A stretch of 50,015 nt of DNA from Tieghemiomyces parasiticus (GCA_027575765.1 JANBPT010000259.1:1-50015), one strand, 5' to 3'; counted from the first letter of the stretch, positions 32,898-43,874 are shown. Notes: a model not told the origin generated them from the sequence alone. Numbers and translations are program-made.

Positions 32898-33152
32898 CAA
32901 GCCACCACCCGCCAGCGGTTGTCGAATCTTCCATGCCACCGCCGGCGATATACACTCGACCTCGAACTTCACCACTTAGTATCCTATATCCACTCGGACC
33001 TCTGACCTCCCCCATGCTTCCTGCTCCGTTTATATCGCCTAGTTTCTTGTATTAGCTTGACAGTGCGTAGCACTGGCCACCTCCGGGCGGCCTATTTACT
33101 TCTTTGCCTCAGTATACCCTTCCCGGTCGGTCTACCTGGCCAGTGGGTGTCA
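32898..33152 (-). repeat. Dispersed repeat, copy B
   Basis: In reverse complement this copy matches 41944-42177 almost base for base over the last 110 nt (from GTCCGAGTGGAT through the TATATCGCCGGCGG tract to GGTGGTGGCTTG). It is more diverged over the first half, beginning at ACACCCACTGG. Similarity stops abruptly at GGCTTG, exactly where the glyoxalase pseudogene starts. No coding potential recognised. Confidence 0.8.
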
Positions 33153-33874
33153 GTCCTCCATGTATGGGCACCGCATCTGGAATCATCATCGATACCATAG
33201 TAATGATAATAATAATTAATAAGACTACCCAGCACTAGCGTCTTGTCATTCAATGTAAATCCATTTTGCAATTTACCCACAGTAGAATGTAGTAACTTAC
33301 GGTGCTGCCACTACTCCTGCCACTGGTAGAGCTTGCCGTGGCATCAAAGGCAAGCTGCCGACCGCCAGGCCTCGGACCGCGGCGATCACTACAAGCTCAC
33401 CATACAGTCAGGACGTTTTCGGGACATCCACAGAACGATATCCTATTCTTAGCTATCGCTTAACCGTATCGAAGTCAATTCCGGGGACGCATGTCCCCAT
33501 CAGGGGTTGTCCTCGTAGGCAGGCTGCCGACTTACTACCGGAGCGGCTTGTGGTGGTTTCTCTACTCCTCATACGGTTGCCTCTGTTCCTGGCCCGTTGC
33601 AGCCTATTATTCGGCACCGTAGTTTGTTTGACGCAGTGATTATTGATACTTTGATAGGTGTGCCCTCTTACCAAGACCGACGACCGCTATTATCCTTAGG
33701 GACTTCCCAGGGGCGTAAGAGAGGGGGAAGGAGGAGGAGGGGCACGGTCATATAAAATGGCGAACCAGTCGGCTATATTCTACCATATCAGCACCACTCG
33801 TCTTCATATCTCTCCGTCGGTTTCAGCCTCCGCCACCTACCTTCAACTGAACAAATCCCCCCTCCTTCGTCACC
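33153..33874. other. Promoter region of the Cys-repeat secreted gene
   Basis: No gene seen. Ends in a purine-rich tract (33718-33742) and a TATAAAA box before the ATG at 33875. Confidence 0.5.
33751..33757 (+). promoter_or_regulatory. TATA box of Cys-repeat secreted gene
   Basis: TATAAAA located 124 nt before the ATG, followed by a C/T-rich leader. A strong consensus match, suggesting regulated, potentially high expression. Confidence 0.65.
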
Positions 33875-34243
33875 ATGAAGACCACCCTGATTGCCACCAC
33901 CCTCATCGCTGCTTTCGCCGGCTCTCTGCCCGCCGTCTCCGCCGCGCCCAGCGTCGACAACATCCCAGGCTCGGTCTTCGCTCGGCAGGTCTGTCGCCCA
34001 GGCCAGTGCTACACGTGTGATCCTGCCTACTTCTTTGGCGGGGCGTGTCACGAGTGTCCGCAGGAATTTTTCATTCTGGGGGGCTGCCGCGTTTGTACCG
34101 AACCCTACTTCTACAACGGACGCTGTAACCCCTGTCCGGAGTCTCACTTCTGGGGCTCCACTTGCCACGTGTGCACCCAAGACCGCCACTTCGATGGGGA
34201 ATGCCACGGCTGTTCGCAGGATCAAATCATCACCAAGTGTTAG
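33875..34243 (+). CDS. Secreted cysteine-rich protein of 13-residue CxxC repeats
   Basis: A 122-residue single-exon protein with a classical signal peptide (MKTTLIATTLIAAFAG, likely cleaved after VSA-A around residue 23-24). The mature part has 14 cysteines. CxxC pairs start at residues 45, 58, 71, 84, 97 and 110, that is, six repeats with an exact 13-residue period; single cysteines are at 40 and 122. Each unit follows C-x2-C-x4-F/H-x2-G/D-x, for example CRVCTEPYFYNGR and CHECPQEFFILGG. The even cysteine number and export suggest seven disulfides in a rod-like or solenoid fold. The CxxC spacing could alternatively bind metal. A TATA box lies at 33751 and an AATAAA near 34427. I do not recognise the family. 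A secreted effector or a cell-wall/adhesion peptide is possible; function is not assigned. Confidence 0.85.
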   Translation: MKTTLIATTLIAAFAGSLPAVSAAPSVDNIPGSVFARQVCRPGQCYTCDPAYFFGGACHECPQEFFILGGCRVCTEPYFYNGRCNPCPESHFWGSTCHVCTQDRHFDGECHGCSQDQIITKC

Positions 34244-34674
34244 GTGTATTGCTGGCGTCTGCGATTCGGCCGGAGTCCAGGTGGCGCCATACTTTTAGGT
34301 CACCTCGGTTGCTATACCTCCTTTGCATCAAAACCCATGCCATGACGGCGAAACAGAATCCTTGCACAATGTGGACTTTTATTCGTTAACCAGTCGATCG
34401 ATAGTGGCCTGAAGGGCCTTGCTCCGAATAAATATAGGTCTACTTTGAATTATATGCTAAACCCCACACCACTCGGTCCCGTTAATATGGCTTACACAGG
34501 GATGGGCACCACAGTGCCTCCCCCCTCCCGCATTAGTTAATCCGTTTGGTTATATTTTACTTGTTAACGGCAGTCTGCACCATGCCTCTGCCACGTAGGC
34601 CAAATAGACCTAAGGGGCACAGAAGTGGCTAAAATAAGGCTAAACTAAAGGCCGAGCAGCTCGTACAGGCATAC

Positions 34675-35553
34675 TTAATTGGCAAAGTGCGGATCGGACA
34701 CCAGCTCGACCAGGTAACCGTCGGGATCCTGGATGAAGGCAATACCCTTCATCTTCCCTTCGTTGGGGCGCTTCTTGAAGGTCACGCCGAGGTCGGTCAG
34801 ACGGTCGGTCGCAGCGTCAAGGTTGTCTACAGCGATGGCGATATGGCCGTAGCCCTGAGGATCGGAGTTGCCGGTGTGGTAGCCCTTAAAGTTGGGGTCA
34901 TCCTCGGTCCCCCAATTGTGGGTGAGTTCCAACACGGCCTCGCGGCCAAACACGTTCGACTTGAGGTCAAGCTTGAGCTGATCGCCGCTGGGCGGGGCCT
35001 CCTTGGAGTAGCCCAGGAAGTACAAGGTGAACTTGGCATCGGATGCTTCAAGAGTACCCAGCAAGCTAGGAAGCAAAGCGTGCGGGGAGGAAAAGAGCGA
35101 AAGGTATTATTAGTGCATACCTATCACGTAGGGTGACGGAGTCCTGGTCGAACTGAGAGGGCGTTACGGTATGGTAGACCATTCAGGGTGCTGATTGGAT
35201 TGCGATAATACTTACGTCATTCCCAAGCATTTGGTGTAGAAATCGACCGAGGCCTTAGGGTCCTTGACCCGGTAGTTAGTGTGGTTCTACAGAGGCGGAG
35301 CGTCCAGGGCCACGATATCGGGAAGGTGATGAGTAAAAAGGGAGAGTTCGCCCCCAGGCCGTGTGTCTACAGCTGCGCGAGGCTGGAGCCAGTCCACCCG
35401 CCAGAATGGGGCAGAGTTTCTCTATGCCTTTGTCTGCCGCGGGTTCCCGGCACGACGCACGCGATTCGGGCAAGCAACAGAGTGGGCTGTAAGAAGTGCC
35501 AGTCAGTTACTTACAAACTTGTAGTTGGCAACGTCGGTAGCGTGAGGCGACAT
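34675..35553 (-). CDS. GLO1: Glyoxalase I (lactoylglutathione lyase), three exons
   Basis: Converts the hemithioacetal of methylglyoxal and glutathione to S-lactoylglutathione, detoxifying methylglyoxal in the cytosol. Exons on this strand are 35553-35515, 35286-35216 and 35065-34675, all GT-AG with GTAAGT-type donors and matching phases, giving 166 residues. The joined protein reads MSPHATDVANYKF-NHTNYRVKDP and so on to LGMT-LLGTLEASD. The four expected metal ligands are visible: His in FNHTNY, Glu in VLELTHNW, His in YGHIAIAVDN and Glu in YLVELV. DPKASVDFYTKCLGM and NSDPQGYGH are family signatures. It is a single-domain enzyme close to the animal and bacterial length, unlike the two-domain yeast Glo1. 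A decayed copy of its exon 3 lies at 32536-32897. Confidence 0.93.
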
Positions 35554-36334
35554 GTTGAAAGGCTTTCCAATTGGTTAGGGAATGGGTTGGGTAGGTGTAG
35601 TACGACTGGAGAAGACAGTGGAAGTTGAGCTGAGCTGAGCTGAGCAAAAGGTGTACGCTATGGGCTGCCATAGTGGGAAGTCTAAATAGTCTGATGGCCA
35701 CATCCTGCTGGGTGAGGGCAACAGATACCCGACAAGCACGCGCCATACTGACGAATTGACAGTGGTGGGTGACCTGGCAATCGCTATGGCGCCGCCCTAC
35801 TTCTTTCCCCTGTCCAGTGGGACGATGAGCTGCTTAGAGATGGCTGGGTGGGCGCAGCAGGACACCGAGTAGGAGAGGACGATGGTGGGTCGTTCGACCT
35901 GTCTCACTTTCACCTCTCCACCAAGGATATTGGTGCCGAGAGTGAAAACGGACCCTGCCGCTGGACTCGTTGGTGTGGCGATATCGGCTGGCCAAATCAC
36001 TCTGAGGTTGTGACCCGGTCCCTTGATTGGGAGTTTATGCGCCCGTCTAGTCCCAAAGCTGCCTGACGTGGCACTTTACAAGCCTCGATAACACTGATTA
36101 GTATGACCTCTAACGTGAAGACTCCCTTCCTTTTACTCAACAATGTTCCCAGGTGCAGTATTGTGAATCCCATCGATATATTGTATTATACCGTTTAATT
36201 ATCTGACAGGCTGTTGAGATATTGGTAATCGGTGTGATGATTACACGAACACGGGCTCAATATCTAAGGTGTTTGTTAGATGCAGTAGAATGGGGAGAAT
36301 AAGTTAGCCGCACTCGCGAGCAACCACATACTTT
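35554..36334. other. Intergenic region
   Basis: Upstream of glyoxalase I and downstream of the scramblase gene. A short (GAGCT)n-type tandem tract is at about 35627-35645. No gene seen. Confidence 0.5.
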
Positions 36335-38028
36335 TCACCAATCATCCCCGTCAAAGAAACCACCGTCGTCACCATCGGCAGGATCATCGAGAAAGGGGTC
36401 ATCTGGAGGTGACTCCACACCGTAGCCATCTGGATGCGGCGGGGGTGCACCGGTGGCTCCAGGTGATGAGGTCGTGTCAGGTGCCCCGCCGGCTTCGGTG
36501 CCCTGTTCGGCAGCCTCGCCACCACCACCACCCATTCCGGGAAAAAACATGGGGAAGGGCATGAAGCCACCGCCACCGTGGCCCGAATGGCGCGAGAAGT
36601 AATCTATATCGATGGTGACGGCGCAGGCCAGGGCCACCGCGCGTTCGTCAAGGGTCAGACCTCGGCCTCCTTCCACCTGGTCGGTGCTGGCAGCGTCCAG
36701 GCGAAGTACGTACTGGCCTGTATCGGTGAAGATCTCGCGCGCGAACCCCGAAAAGTTGCGGTTAATCGAACTCACCCGGGCCCCGTCAGCGTCGACCATG
36801 TCAAAGTCCCAGGTTAGAAACCCGCCGTCGATTCGCGCAAATTGGTCTCCACGCACAAACAGATCATAGCGCCGCTTCCACAGGTGCCACTCTTGGTGGA
36901 CCTCACCGATTACCTCCCCTGTGGGGGTCTTGATGTAGATGCGGCTATTGATCCAAGAGAAGGGACGATGGATCTAATTTTGTCATGAACAGCAGAGTGG
37001 GAAATGGAAATAAGCCAGGGAAAAGTGAGAATTAAGTATTTGGTTTACGGCCAGGTTATAATGACCGCCCATAACTGTGCATGTAGGGGCTATCGCGTAC
37101 CTGAGCCGGTCATCCTTCATAGAAGCGGTGCATAGCTTACCTCTAGCACTAGGTTGCCCTCCTTGTCCAAGATGGAGGCTTTGAAGGCACGGTGGGTGCG
37201 AAAGAGCTGACGGGTGATGGTGTTGCCAAGCGATTCGGACTCGGCAATGTATCCCACGTGGTTGCCCGATGCGTCCACGATGGCGTACTTGTTGGCTTGC
37301 TCGAATCCCTGGAGAGAGTTGACAAGGTGATAAAGCAGAGAGGCAATCAGGGTGAGCCAAGTGGGTTAACGGATAAGCGGCCAGGCTAGAACTGGTCGTG
37401 CGTCAGTGCTAGGGAGCTGCCGTAGGCCAGAGACCCCACCTGGTCTGGCGTCGGGTCCGCTACTTACAACCAAGACGTTCATCAATTCGATCTGGCGGGT
37501 CATGACCAGGGCGCTGTTAGCTAGGACAGCGGTAGACGGCGCGTCCGGTTGCAGAATACCATGTCGATCCTTCGGTATGTCGACGGGAACCAATGCCGCG
37601 GTGGAGGCCGGGGTGGGACTGTGAACGAGCGATTCGCTCGGGGCGGCGGGAGCCGAGCGACGGGTAATTGGTGTGTTCAGGCGGCTGAGTCCGCCACGGT
37701 AGCCCCCTGGGAGTCGTGAGAACCGTTGTAAAAGTGGCGATAGACTAGCGGGAGGTTTGTGTTAACCCTATTGGCACCAGGAAACAGATGAAAGTACAGC
37801 CTTCGACTGGAGAGCTTATAGTTTACATTGGAGCTGGCCGGAAGCCCTGAAGGGTTCCCATTCTGACAAATATCAACACTAACCTTGTGTCGTGCGACCC
37901 CGGGTACTGTAGGCAGCAGCAAAGATGGGGATAGGCCGGGTACGATGGCACAGCGACAGGGCCCACGGCGTGCCCAGGAGCAGAGTAGTGGGGCCCCGGA
38001 GCCTAGTCAGGGGTCGCATGGTCTGCAT
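36335..38028 (-). CDS. AIM25: Scramblase-family mitochondrial protein (AIM25-like), four exons
   Basis: Member of the phospholipid scramblase (LSCR) family, whose fungal form is mitochondrial Aim25. Exons on this strand are 38028-37884, 37706-37468, 37308-37141 and 36973-36335. Donors are GTTAGT, GTAAGT and GTAAGC, and phases are consistent, giving 396 residues. The N-terminus (MQTMRPLTRLRG then LCHRTRP) is rich in Arg, Leu and Thr with no acidic residue, typical of a mitochondrial targeting sequence. Family blocks follow in order: MTRQIELMNVLV-GFEQANKY, IVDASGNHVGYIAE, RTHRAFKASILD, IHRPFSWINSRIYI, EWHLWKRRYDLF, FARIDGGFLTWDF, NRNFSGFAREIFTDTGQY and LTLDERAVALA. After the usual end (YFSRHS) there is a Gly-, Pro- and Asp-rich tail of about 75 residues that is probably disordered. 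An alternative start is the second ATG at 38019. Activity as a lipid scramblase is inferred from the family only. Confidence 0.9.
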
Positions 38029-39033
38029 AGAGTAAACGGGTAGCCTCACGTCAACGTGGGCGGCCAGAGAGGCTTTGCCAACGTAGAATGCGACGAGCTC
38101 GAGTGGTTCGGTTCAAAATGTACAGCAGGAGTATAAGGATGCGAGACCATGCTCCTTCCGAATATATGGCAGGATCAAAGTGTGATAGCGACTGACATCG
38201 AGCTCTGGAATGGGGGGGGGAATAGCCTGGTTGGGAAAGTAGTCAGTACCGCCACTGTCCTAATAGTCTAGAACACCCCTCCGTAACGCACTGCGGCAGC
38301 TGTGTAGCCTCCGTCGAGCTCACCCCAGAGGTCCAAAACCAGATGGAACTCATCTCACGTGATGTTAGGTTTGGTGGTAGTACCTAAAGGGCCATTCACG
38401 AACGGACCCTGGTGACGAGGGAGACTGTTCAGGCCGTAATGCCTACAAAAGAGAATTAACTTTCGCCTGGCACTACTACCCAGCACGGTCGGCGTAGGAA
38501 ATGTCTTGCCGGTCGGCGCCCAAGTTTTCACCCGCGGGCGCGGAGATGGTTTTAGACGATGGCATCTACGCCCATAACCCTTTTCACTGCCTGGCGTACA
38601 CAGTTACCGTCCTTTCGATACTGGCGGGACCAGGTAGAAGGGATAGATATTTACTACCCTCCCTAGGCGCCTAGCGCTGCAACGTATCACTTTCTAGCGC
38701 CACTGTCACGGCTCGCATATTTCCCGCAAACGATGGCAAGACCGGCGGCGTAAGTAGTTTGGCGCAATATTCTTGCAATGTCTTTGCCGTCCTGCCTCTT
38801 CTTCTGATAATATGTCGGGCTCAAGGGTACTGGACGAAGGGCTGGCCTCAGTACAAACGCCTACATCCTTGCTCGCTCTCCTACCTGATGCCCTTCCCCT
38901 TCTCTCACCCTTCCCTGCCCAAATATCTAAACCTGGATAGCGTTATCTCGGCCTAGCCTGGGCTGCACGCTTAAACTTCTTTGAGTCCCTCTATATCCCG
39001 CGTATCCAAATTATTAAATCCCCACCGGCCTCC
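38029..39033. other. Divergent intergenic region
   Basis: Shared upstream region of the scramblase gene (-) and the C2H2 factor gene (+). No gene seen. It contains a G-run at about 38211 and a short C/T-rich leader before 39034. Confidence 0.5.
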
Positions 39034-40584
39034 ATGGCCTACTTCAACGCCGAGTCGGCAGCTAGCACTCTGCTGGATCTCTCCCCGGCCCTCGACCCCC
39101 GTGCCGGTAGCGTCCCTGGACTCGCCACCGTGACCACCGCAGCAAATGGGTGTAGTGAGAACCTCTGCCGGGTACCACAGGGTTCCGATCCTGCTGGTTT
39201 TGGGTTATCAGCCGACTTTTCGCATCCCGGGGGCAGGATTCGCCACGTCAAGTCCAGAAGTGCCGACGCCATCAACCGTACCATCGCCCCCATTCCAGCT
39301 CCAATTGTTGTACCGGGTAAGGGTAAGGTCTTCCAGTGCCCTTACCCGAACTGTAACATGGTCTTCACCCGCAGCGAGCACCTGGCTCGCCACTCGCGCA
39401 AACATACGGGCGAGAAACCGTTCCAGTGCGTCATACCCAGGTGCAACCGTATCTTCAGCCGCTTCGACAACATGATGCAGCACACCCAGACCCACCAGCG
39501 TGACGGGAAACAATCCAATATCTCGACCATAGCTAATGCCAGCACTCGGGTACGCGGCCGCCGCAGTAACAGTCTGGCCAACAAGGGTGACATGGCCCCG
39601 AAGTTTCTGTGCGCCGGTGAGGACAGCGACCCCAACGCCCGCCGCCTTAGTCAGTTTTGCATTCAGCCAAGCGATCTCAAAAACTCTACCCTGACTCTGC
39701 GCCCTATCACCAGCGAACTTGTGCACGCCCAACACGCTGAGGCCAAGAAGGCTCGCGCCCGTGCCAACGCCCAGCGCGAGGGCATCGGGGGTGAATACCA
39801 CGGAGATGGAGCATGTTCGGAGGTTGGTGCGGGGAGCAGTAAAATCAGTTCCCCAGCGATGACCATGGCCACTGTGGACGAGACCGATGGCCCGCATCCG
39901 GGCCCGTCTCCGATTTCTGAGCGGTCGACCAGTTTACACGACCACCTTACGGTCGCCCGGCACTCAACCAACATCCCGGTTCTGACGGCTCCGAACCCCA
40001 CCGCTCTTACAGCTCAGGTTGGCAGGGGCAGTAAGCGCCGGTATTCCACCATTCTGCCTAATACCAGTGACCGTCCGACCCTTATGTGCCTCGAGCCTAA
40101 CCCGACTACCCCCAATGTCGGTCCAAACCTCTTCCAGAACAAGAGGCAGTCCGTTAGTGACTCGGCACCTGCCCATCGGCCCATGCCCGCCACTGAGATG
40201 GCACCTCAGACCTCCCCGACAGTCACAAACTTCGTCGCCCCGCCACCTTCGGCTCATGGCCTTCTCTCCCCCCACCAAGCTCCGCTACTGCCTCGACCTA
40301 CACTCCGCAGTCGGGCTTCCCTCTCAGGCTCACTGAGCGCCATCGCCACGCCGCCACAGTACCAGACCGCACCCGCCCCTGACCGCACCACTGTTGGTGT
40401 GCACTACACCCATCACACCGCGTACCAACTGTACCCTGGGGTATCTCCTCCTCATGACCAGTACGCACAGCACCACCAGCACCACGGCCACCAGCAGCAC
40501 CTGACTGGTGGTAACGAAGCCGAGCCGTACTACCCGCCATACCCTTCCCAACCCCAATGCCCGCTGACACCCGAGGGCCGTTAA
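39034..40584 (+). CDS. C2H2 zinc-finger transcription factor (Msn2-like finger pair)
   Basis: A 516-residue single-exon protein starting at ATG. Two adjacent C2H2 fingers are present. Finger 1 has C102, C107, H120, H124 with recognition helix TRSEHLARH. Finger 2 has C132, C137, H150, H154 with SRFDNMMQH. They are joined by the consensus linker HTGEKPF. The pair RSEHLxRH plus RxDNxxQH is the arrangement of yeast Msn2/Msn4 and relatives, which bind AGGGG stress elements; binding of a similar site is inferred, not shown. The rest is Ser/Pro/Thr-rich and probably disordered, with a His/Gln-rich stretch at about 475-500 ([14 protein letters not shown]) and a basic segment [11 protein letters not shown] (about 235-245). 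A regulator of stress or nutrient response is the best guess. An AATAAA signal lies near 40665. Confidence 0.87.
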   Translation: MAYFNAESAASTLLDLSPALDPRAGSVPGLATVTTAANGCSENLCRVPQGSDPAGFGLSADFSHPGGRIRHVKSRSADAINRTIAPIPAPIVVPGKGKVFQCPYPNCNMVFTRSEHLARHSRKHTGEKPFQCVIPRCNRIFSRFDNMMQHTQTHQRDGKQSNISTIANASTRVRGRRSNSLANKGDMAPKFLCAGEDSDPNARRLSQFCIQPSDLKNSTLTLRPITSELVHAQHAEAKKARARANAQREGIGGEYHGDGACSEVGAGSSKISSPAMTMATVDETDGPHPGPSPISERSTSLHDHLTVARHSTNIPVLTAPNPTALTAQVGRGSKRRYSTILPNTSDRPTLMCLEPNPTTPNVGPNLFQNKRQSVSDSAPAHRPMPATEMAPQTSPTVTNFVAPPPSAHGLLSPHQAPLLPRPTLRSRASLSGSLSAIATPPQYQTAPAPDRTTVGVHYTHHTAYQLYPGVSPPHDQYAQHHQHHGHQQHLTGGNEAEPYYPPYPSQPQCPLTPEGR

Positions 40585-42489
40585 ATGCTAACGCGCTCAC
40601 TTTCGAACCGTGATATACTTCCTCAATTTCTCATTGTTATCAGTACTGTACTTATTTTACCAGTTAATAAAGAACCTGTATATCTTTGCCAATTCACTTT
40701 GACTGCTTGCATCAAATGTTTTATGTGCTTACCTATGATAAGAATAAATAGTAATAAACAATACGAGTCAGCCATGTCAAGTTACGAATTACATATGAAG
40801 ACTGACTAATTTTGTGGAATTATGGAAGCTAGAATATTCAACTGTAGACGATGTCTCTGGTGAGCTGGCATTAATGGCCTGGTCACCTCCATCACTTACT
40901 AGTGGTAGCGTTTAGAACTTTGCAGCTTCCATTGGTTCCTAGCGCCAAGAATTTATCTTGGGAGTGACATCTTACCTCCCGCAACTTGGTGAACTATGAG
41001 CTGAAAGGTCCTCCACCCTGGGCACCTCGACTATCTAAGCGCTAAGAAACGTTAACTTGATAAAGATCAAGTACCTCTCGGATGTGTATTGACTTACTAC
41101 ATACTCATTATGGCTCACTCTTCCTTCATTTATTACACAGTCCCACCCTTTCCCTAGACTCACCCTAATTATAACTGTTACCCTACACCAACCTAATAAC
41201 CTCGTAAAAAGCTAGTACCACTTCATTTACTACGTATCGTCTACACTACCATAAATACCAACGCCCTCCCACATTTCCAATTACCCTCCTCGCCGACACT
41301 AGTATCCTTATCCTCACATCCTCTCAGCTCTCATTCCTCGCAACCACTATGGCGCCGACCAATTGCAGCAGGTCTGCCTCCCCCCGAAGAGACCAACCCC
41401 CAACAAGATGACGGGTGTATCTATTGAGTGAATCGAAGGCAGGCAACCTGGTAGTCATTATATGCCCTGTGAAAGGTATAGAATCAGGGGACCATAAGAT
41501 TGAAACCCCTCAAAGCCCTAGATAGAGAGAGAAACGGTATAGTCCAGGACAATGAGCAGGCCATGGGGAGAATCCAGACCTTACATTAACCCTCTCCCCT
41601 ACCAAGCAACCCCATGCCCACCCCATCTGGCATGCCAAGTCCCGACGTCCTATACACCTGGCTATTTACACCGAACCTCGCCACCTAAAGGAAACGTCGC
41701 TCTATGAAAATGTTTCCACATAATGGGGCCGAGTAAAGCCAATCGGGCGGGACACTAAAAGTAACGGCTATAACCAATAGTCAGCTCGTTATTTATCGGA
41801 CGAAGGCCCTCTTATCAGCGCCGGGCCCGAGGTAAATGTTACACTCCTCCTTCCAACCGATAGAGTACCATCGCATCGCAGGTTTCCTTTGGACCTTGTT
41901 GATGATGTATTATTTCGTACTAGGTGTGATGTCCTTATATAGGGTCTGGCATCCACTGGACGAGTAGACTGGCGGGGAGGGGTCTATTAGAGAGGTGGAA
42001 AATGCTACGCACTGTCAAGCAGCTACAGGTAAGTAGGCGACAAGACGGAGCGGGAAGCATGGAGGAGGGCTGCAGGTCCGAGTGGATGTAGGATGCTAAG
42101 CGGTGAAGTTCGAGGTCGAGTGTATATCGCCGGCGGTGGCATGGAAGACTCGACAACCGCTGGCGGGTGGTGGCTTGGAGGTTCCTGCGGCCCAACGCAC
42201 TCGCTGCGTGGTGGTTGGTGACCTTGGATGGGTCATGTCGTGGCCGCTTGCGACCTCTCCCCTACTACTACAGCCTCTGCCCGTCAGATGTCGGCGGGTT
42301 CGACCGGGATGGCCGCCTGACCCTCGCTGTGCTAGACTCGGACTATGTAGAGGGGGGGGTTTATGGCTGCCACTAAAGTTGACGTGAACCCACCCAAAGA
42401 GTAAATCTATCACAAAGCACGTCAGGTTCTTCAATACGCCATGTTCTCCAGTGTCCCTCGGTCTAACAATATATAGTAAAGGTGATCAG
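40585..42489. other. Intergenic region with dispersed repeat
   Basis: AT-rich, with an AATAAA at about 40665 for the zinc-finger gene. No gene seen up to repeat copy A (41944-42177). From there to the stop codon at 42490 only short frames occur. Confidence 0.5.
41944..42177 (+). repeat. Dispersed repeat, copy A
   Basis: Starts at GTCTGGCATCCACTGG and ends at GGTGGTGGCTTG, collinear with copy B (32898-33152, opposite strand) and partly with copy C (3301-3450). The second half is nearly identical to copy B, implying fairly recent copying or selection. It has no coding signature and no clear terminal inverted repeat. Confidence 0.8.
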
Positions 42490-43311
42490 TCAATAGGTCT
42501 GGTAATGGTATAGCCGCTGGTAGTTGGCATGCTGTGTTGTGCCCTGCAGGACGAGTCCGACGGGCACCCCCACGATCCAGGCCGCGACGAGGACGTAGGC
42601 GGCACGGCCGGGGTGGTAAAAGTCGCTATTCGTGGCATGGGTGAAGGCGGCCAGGTGATCCTTGTACCCAGATCTCGCAAAGAAGTCGATTCCCAGTATA
42701 AGGAGATACGTGCCGGTCAGTACGGTTGACAGCATGAGGGTGGGTATGGTGTACTGGAAAATGACCAGGCCGAAGACCGTGGCCAGCACGGCGATGAAGA
42801 TTCCGCGGCCGTAGTTGGTTTGAATCAGGCCATTGGCACAGAGGGACAGCAGGACCATGGCTAGCGTGAATCCGCCCACGCCACCGATGCCAAAGAGGCC
42901 CAACCGCGGGAGAAACAGCATGTACAGGAACCCGAATACGGCGCCGAGCAGCAGGGCGACGACGAGGTAAATGATGCGCCGGGCCATATTGTCCGGGGCC
43001 GCCGGGCGGACCTTGATACAGGCGTAATAGACGAGAAAACTGATGACGAGGAAGCCCGTGAGGAAGAGCATAACGCTGTGCTTGCGGCTACCAAAGACGA
43101 TGTAGTAGAGGCCGAAGAGGATGAAGACTACTCCGGCGATAACTTGGTCGCCCATGAGCGGCGGTCGTGGTGGGTTGTCTTGTGCGGATACCCTAGGAGC
43201 GAGGAATAGGAGCGCGAGGTGGAGCAGGAAGAGCAGGGTGGCGGACGACGAGATGAGAGTCGGCCGGGCCCTCGACCGGCTCGCGCCCGGACAAGCCGCG
43301 GAGAAGATCAT
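42490..43311 (-). CDS. TMEM198-like multi-pass membrane protein (DUF4203 type)
   Basis: A 273-residue protein from the ATG at 43311 (MIFSAACPG); the frame is open a little further upstream but without ATG. The N-terminus has a signal-like hydrophobic segment (ATLLFLLHLALLFLAPRVSAQ, about 25-45). About seven membrane spans follow, beginning with MGDQVIAGVVFILFGLYYIV and including VMLFLTGFLVISFLVYY, IIYLVVALLLGAVFGFLY, and the glycine-rich LGLFGIGGVGGFTLAMVLL. This order, with the G-x-x-x-L-x-F/Y first span and the glycine-rich middle span, fits the TMEM198/DUF4203 family. In animals TMEM198 acts in Wnt signalling, but fungal members are uncharacterised, so no function is assigned here. The C-terminal tail (TQHANYQRLYHYQTY) is likely cytosolic or lumenal. 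Divergent in orientation to nothing nearby; the next gene upstream is on the same strand. Confidence 0.82.
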   Translation of the reverse strand: MIFSAACPGASRSRARPTLISSSATLLFLLHLALLFLAPRVSAQDNPPRPPLMGDQVIAGVVFILFGLYYIVFGSRKHSVMLFLTGFLVISFLVYYACIKVRPAAPDNMARRIIYLVVALLLGAVFGFLYMLFLPRLGLFGIGGVGGFTLAMVLLSLCANGLIQTNYGRGIFIAVLATVFGLVIFQYTIPTLMLSTVLTGTYLLILGIDFFARSGYKDHLAAFTHATNSDFYHPGRAAYVLVAAWIVGVPVGLVLQGTTQHANYQRLYHYQTY

Positions 43312-43874
43312 GGGCAAAGTGGCGTAGGCTTTTAGGGACTGAGTTATACCGCAAGGAGGGGGGCGAGCTTGCCGTTTAGAAATGAGGGGCAAAGGTACTG
43401 TGGTGGACCTGGCTTCAGTGCGGCTTGCTAGAGAAAGAGATGACGATGGAAGTAGAACGTGGTGTTAGAATGCGGGGAAAAGCGTTTATAGTACAGGGTA
43501 TTATACGAAGATATGTTAGTAAGAGGGCTATTAGATTAAGCAAATATAATAATTTAGGCTTTTTGCGTGTACTCCTGGCGACGACTTTACCTCTTACTGT
43601 TATTAATTTGACTGAAGGAGTATAGCTAGACGATACGTGGGGAGTGCATAAAACCGGCTGTTGAGGGATGTGCAGTTGACCACTAGCAGATAGACGCAAC
43701 ATGGCTACTATATGGATACGATTTATTGGTACAGAAGCAACCGGGATGGCCAACAGTAGAGAGCCCTTAGCAGAAGCCTAGATGCATGGTAGAGCACATA
43801 ATACAGGTCAGATCGTAGCGGTATTCATAAGCGGCATGGTCAGGGTCTCCCATTACGTAACCCAAGGTAGGCTG
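43312..43874. other. Intergenic region between two minus-strand genes
   Basis: Promoter side of the TMEM198-like gene. AT-rich from about 43480 to 43620. No gene seen. Confidence 0.5.

Noticed and set aside
39208..39897. 229-codon minus-strand frame opposite the zinc-finger gene
   Set aside because: Shadow of the C2H2 coding frame caused by high third-position GC.
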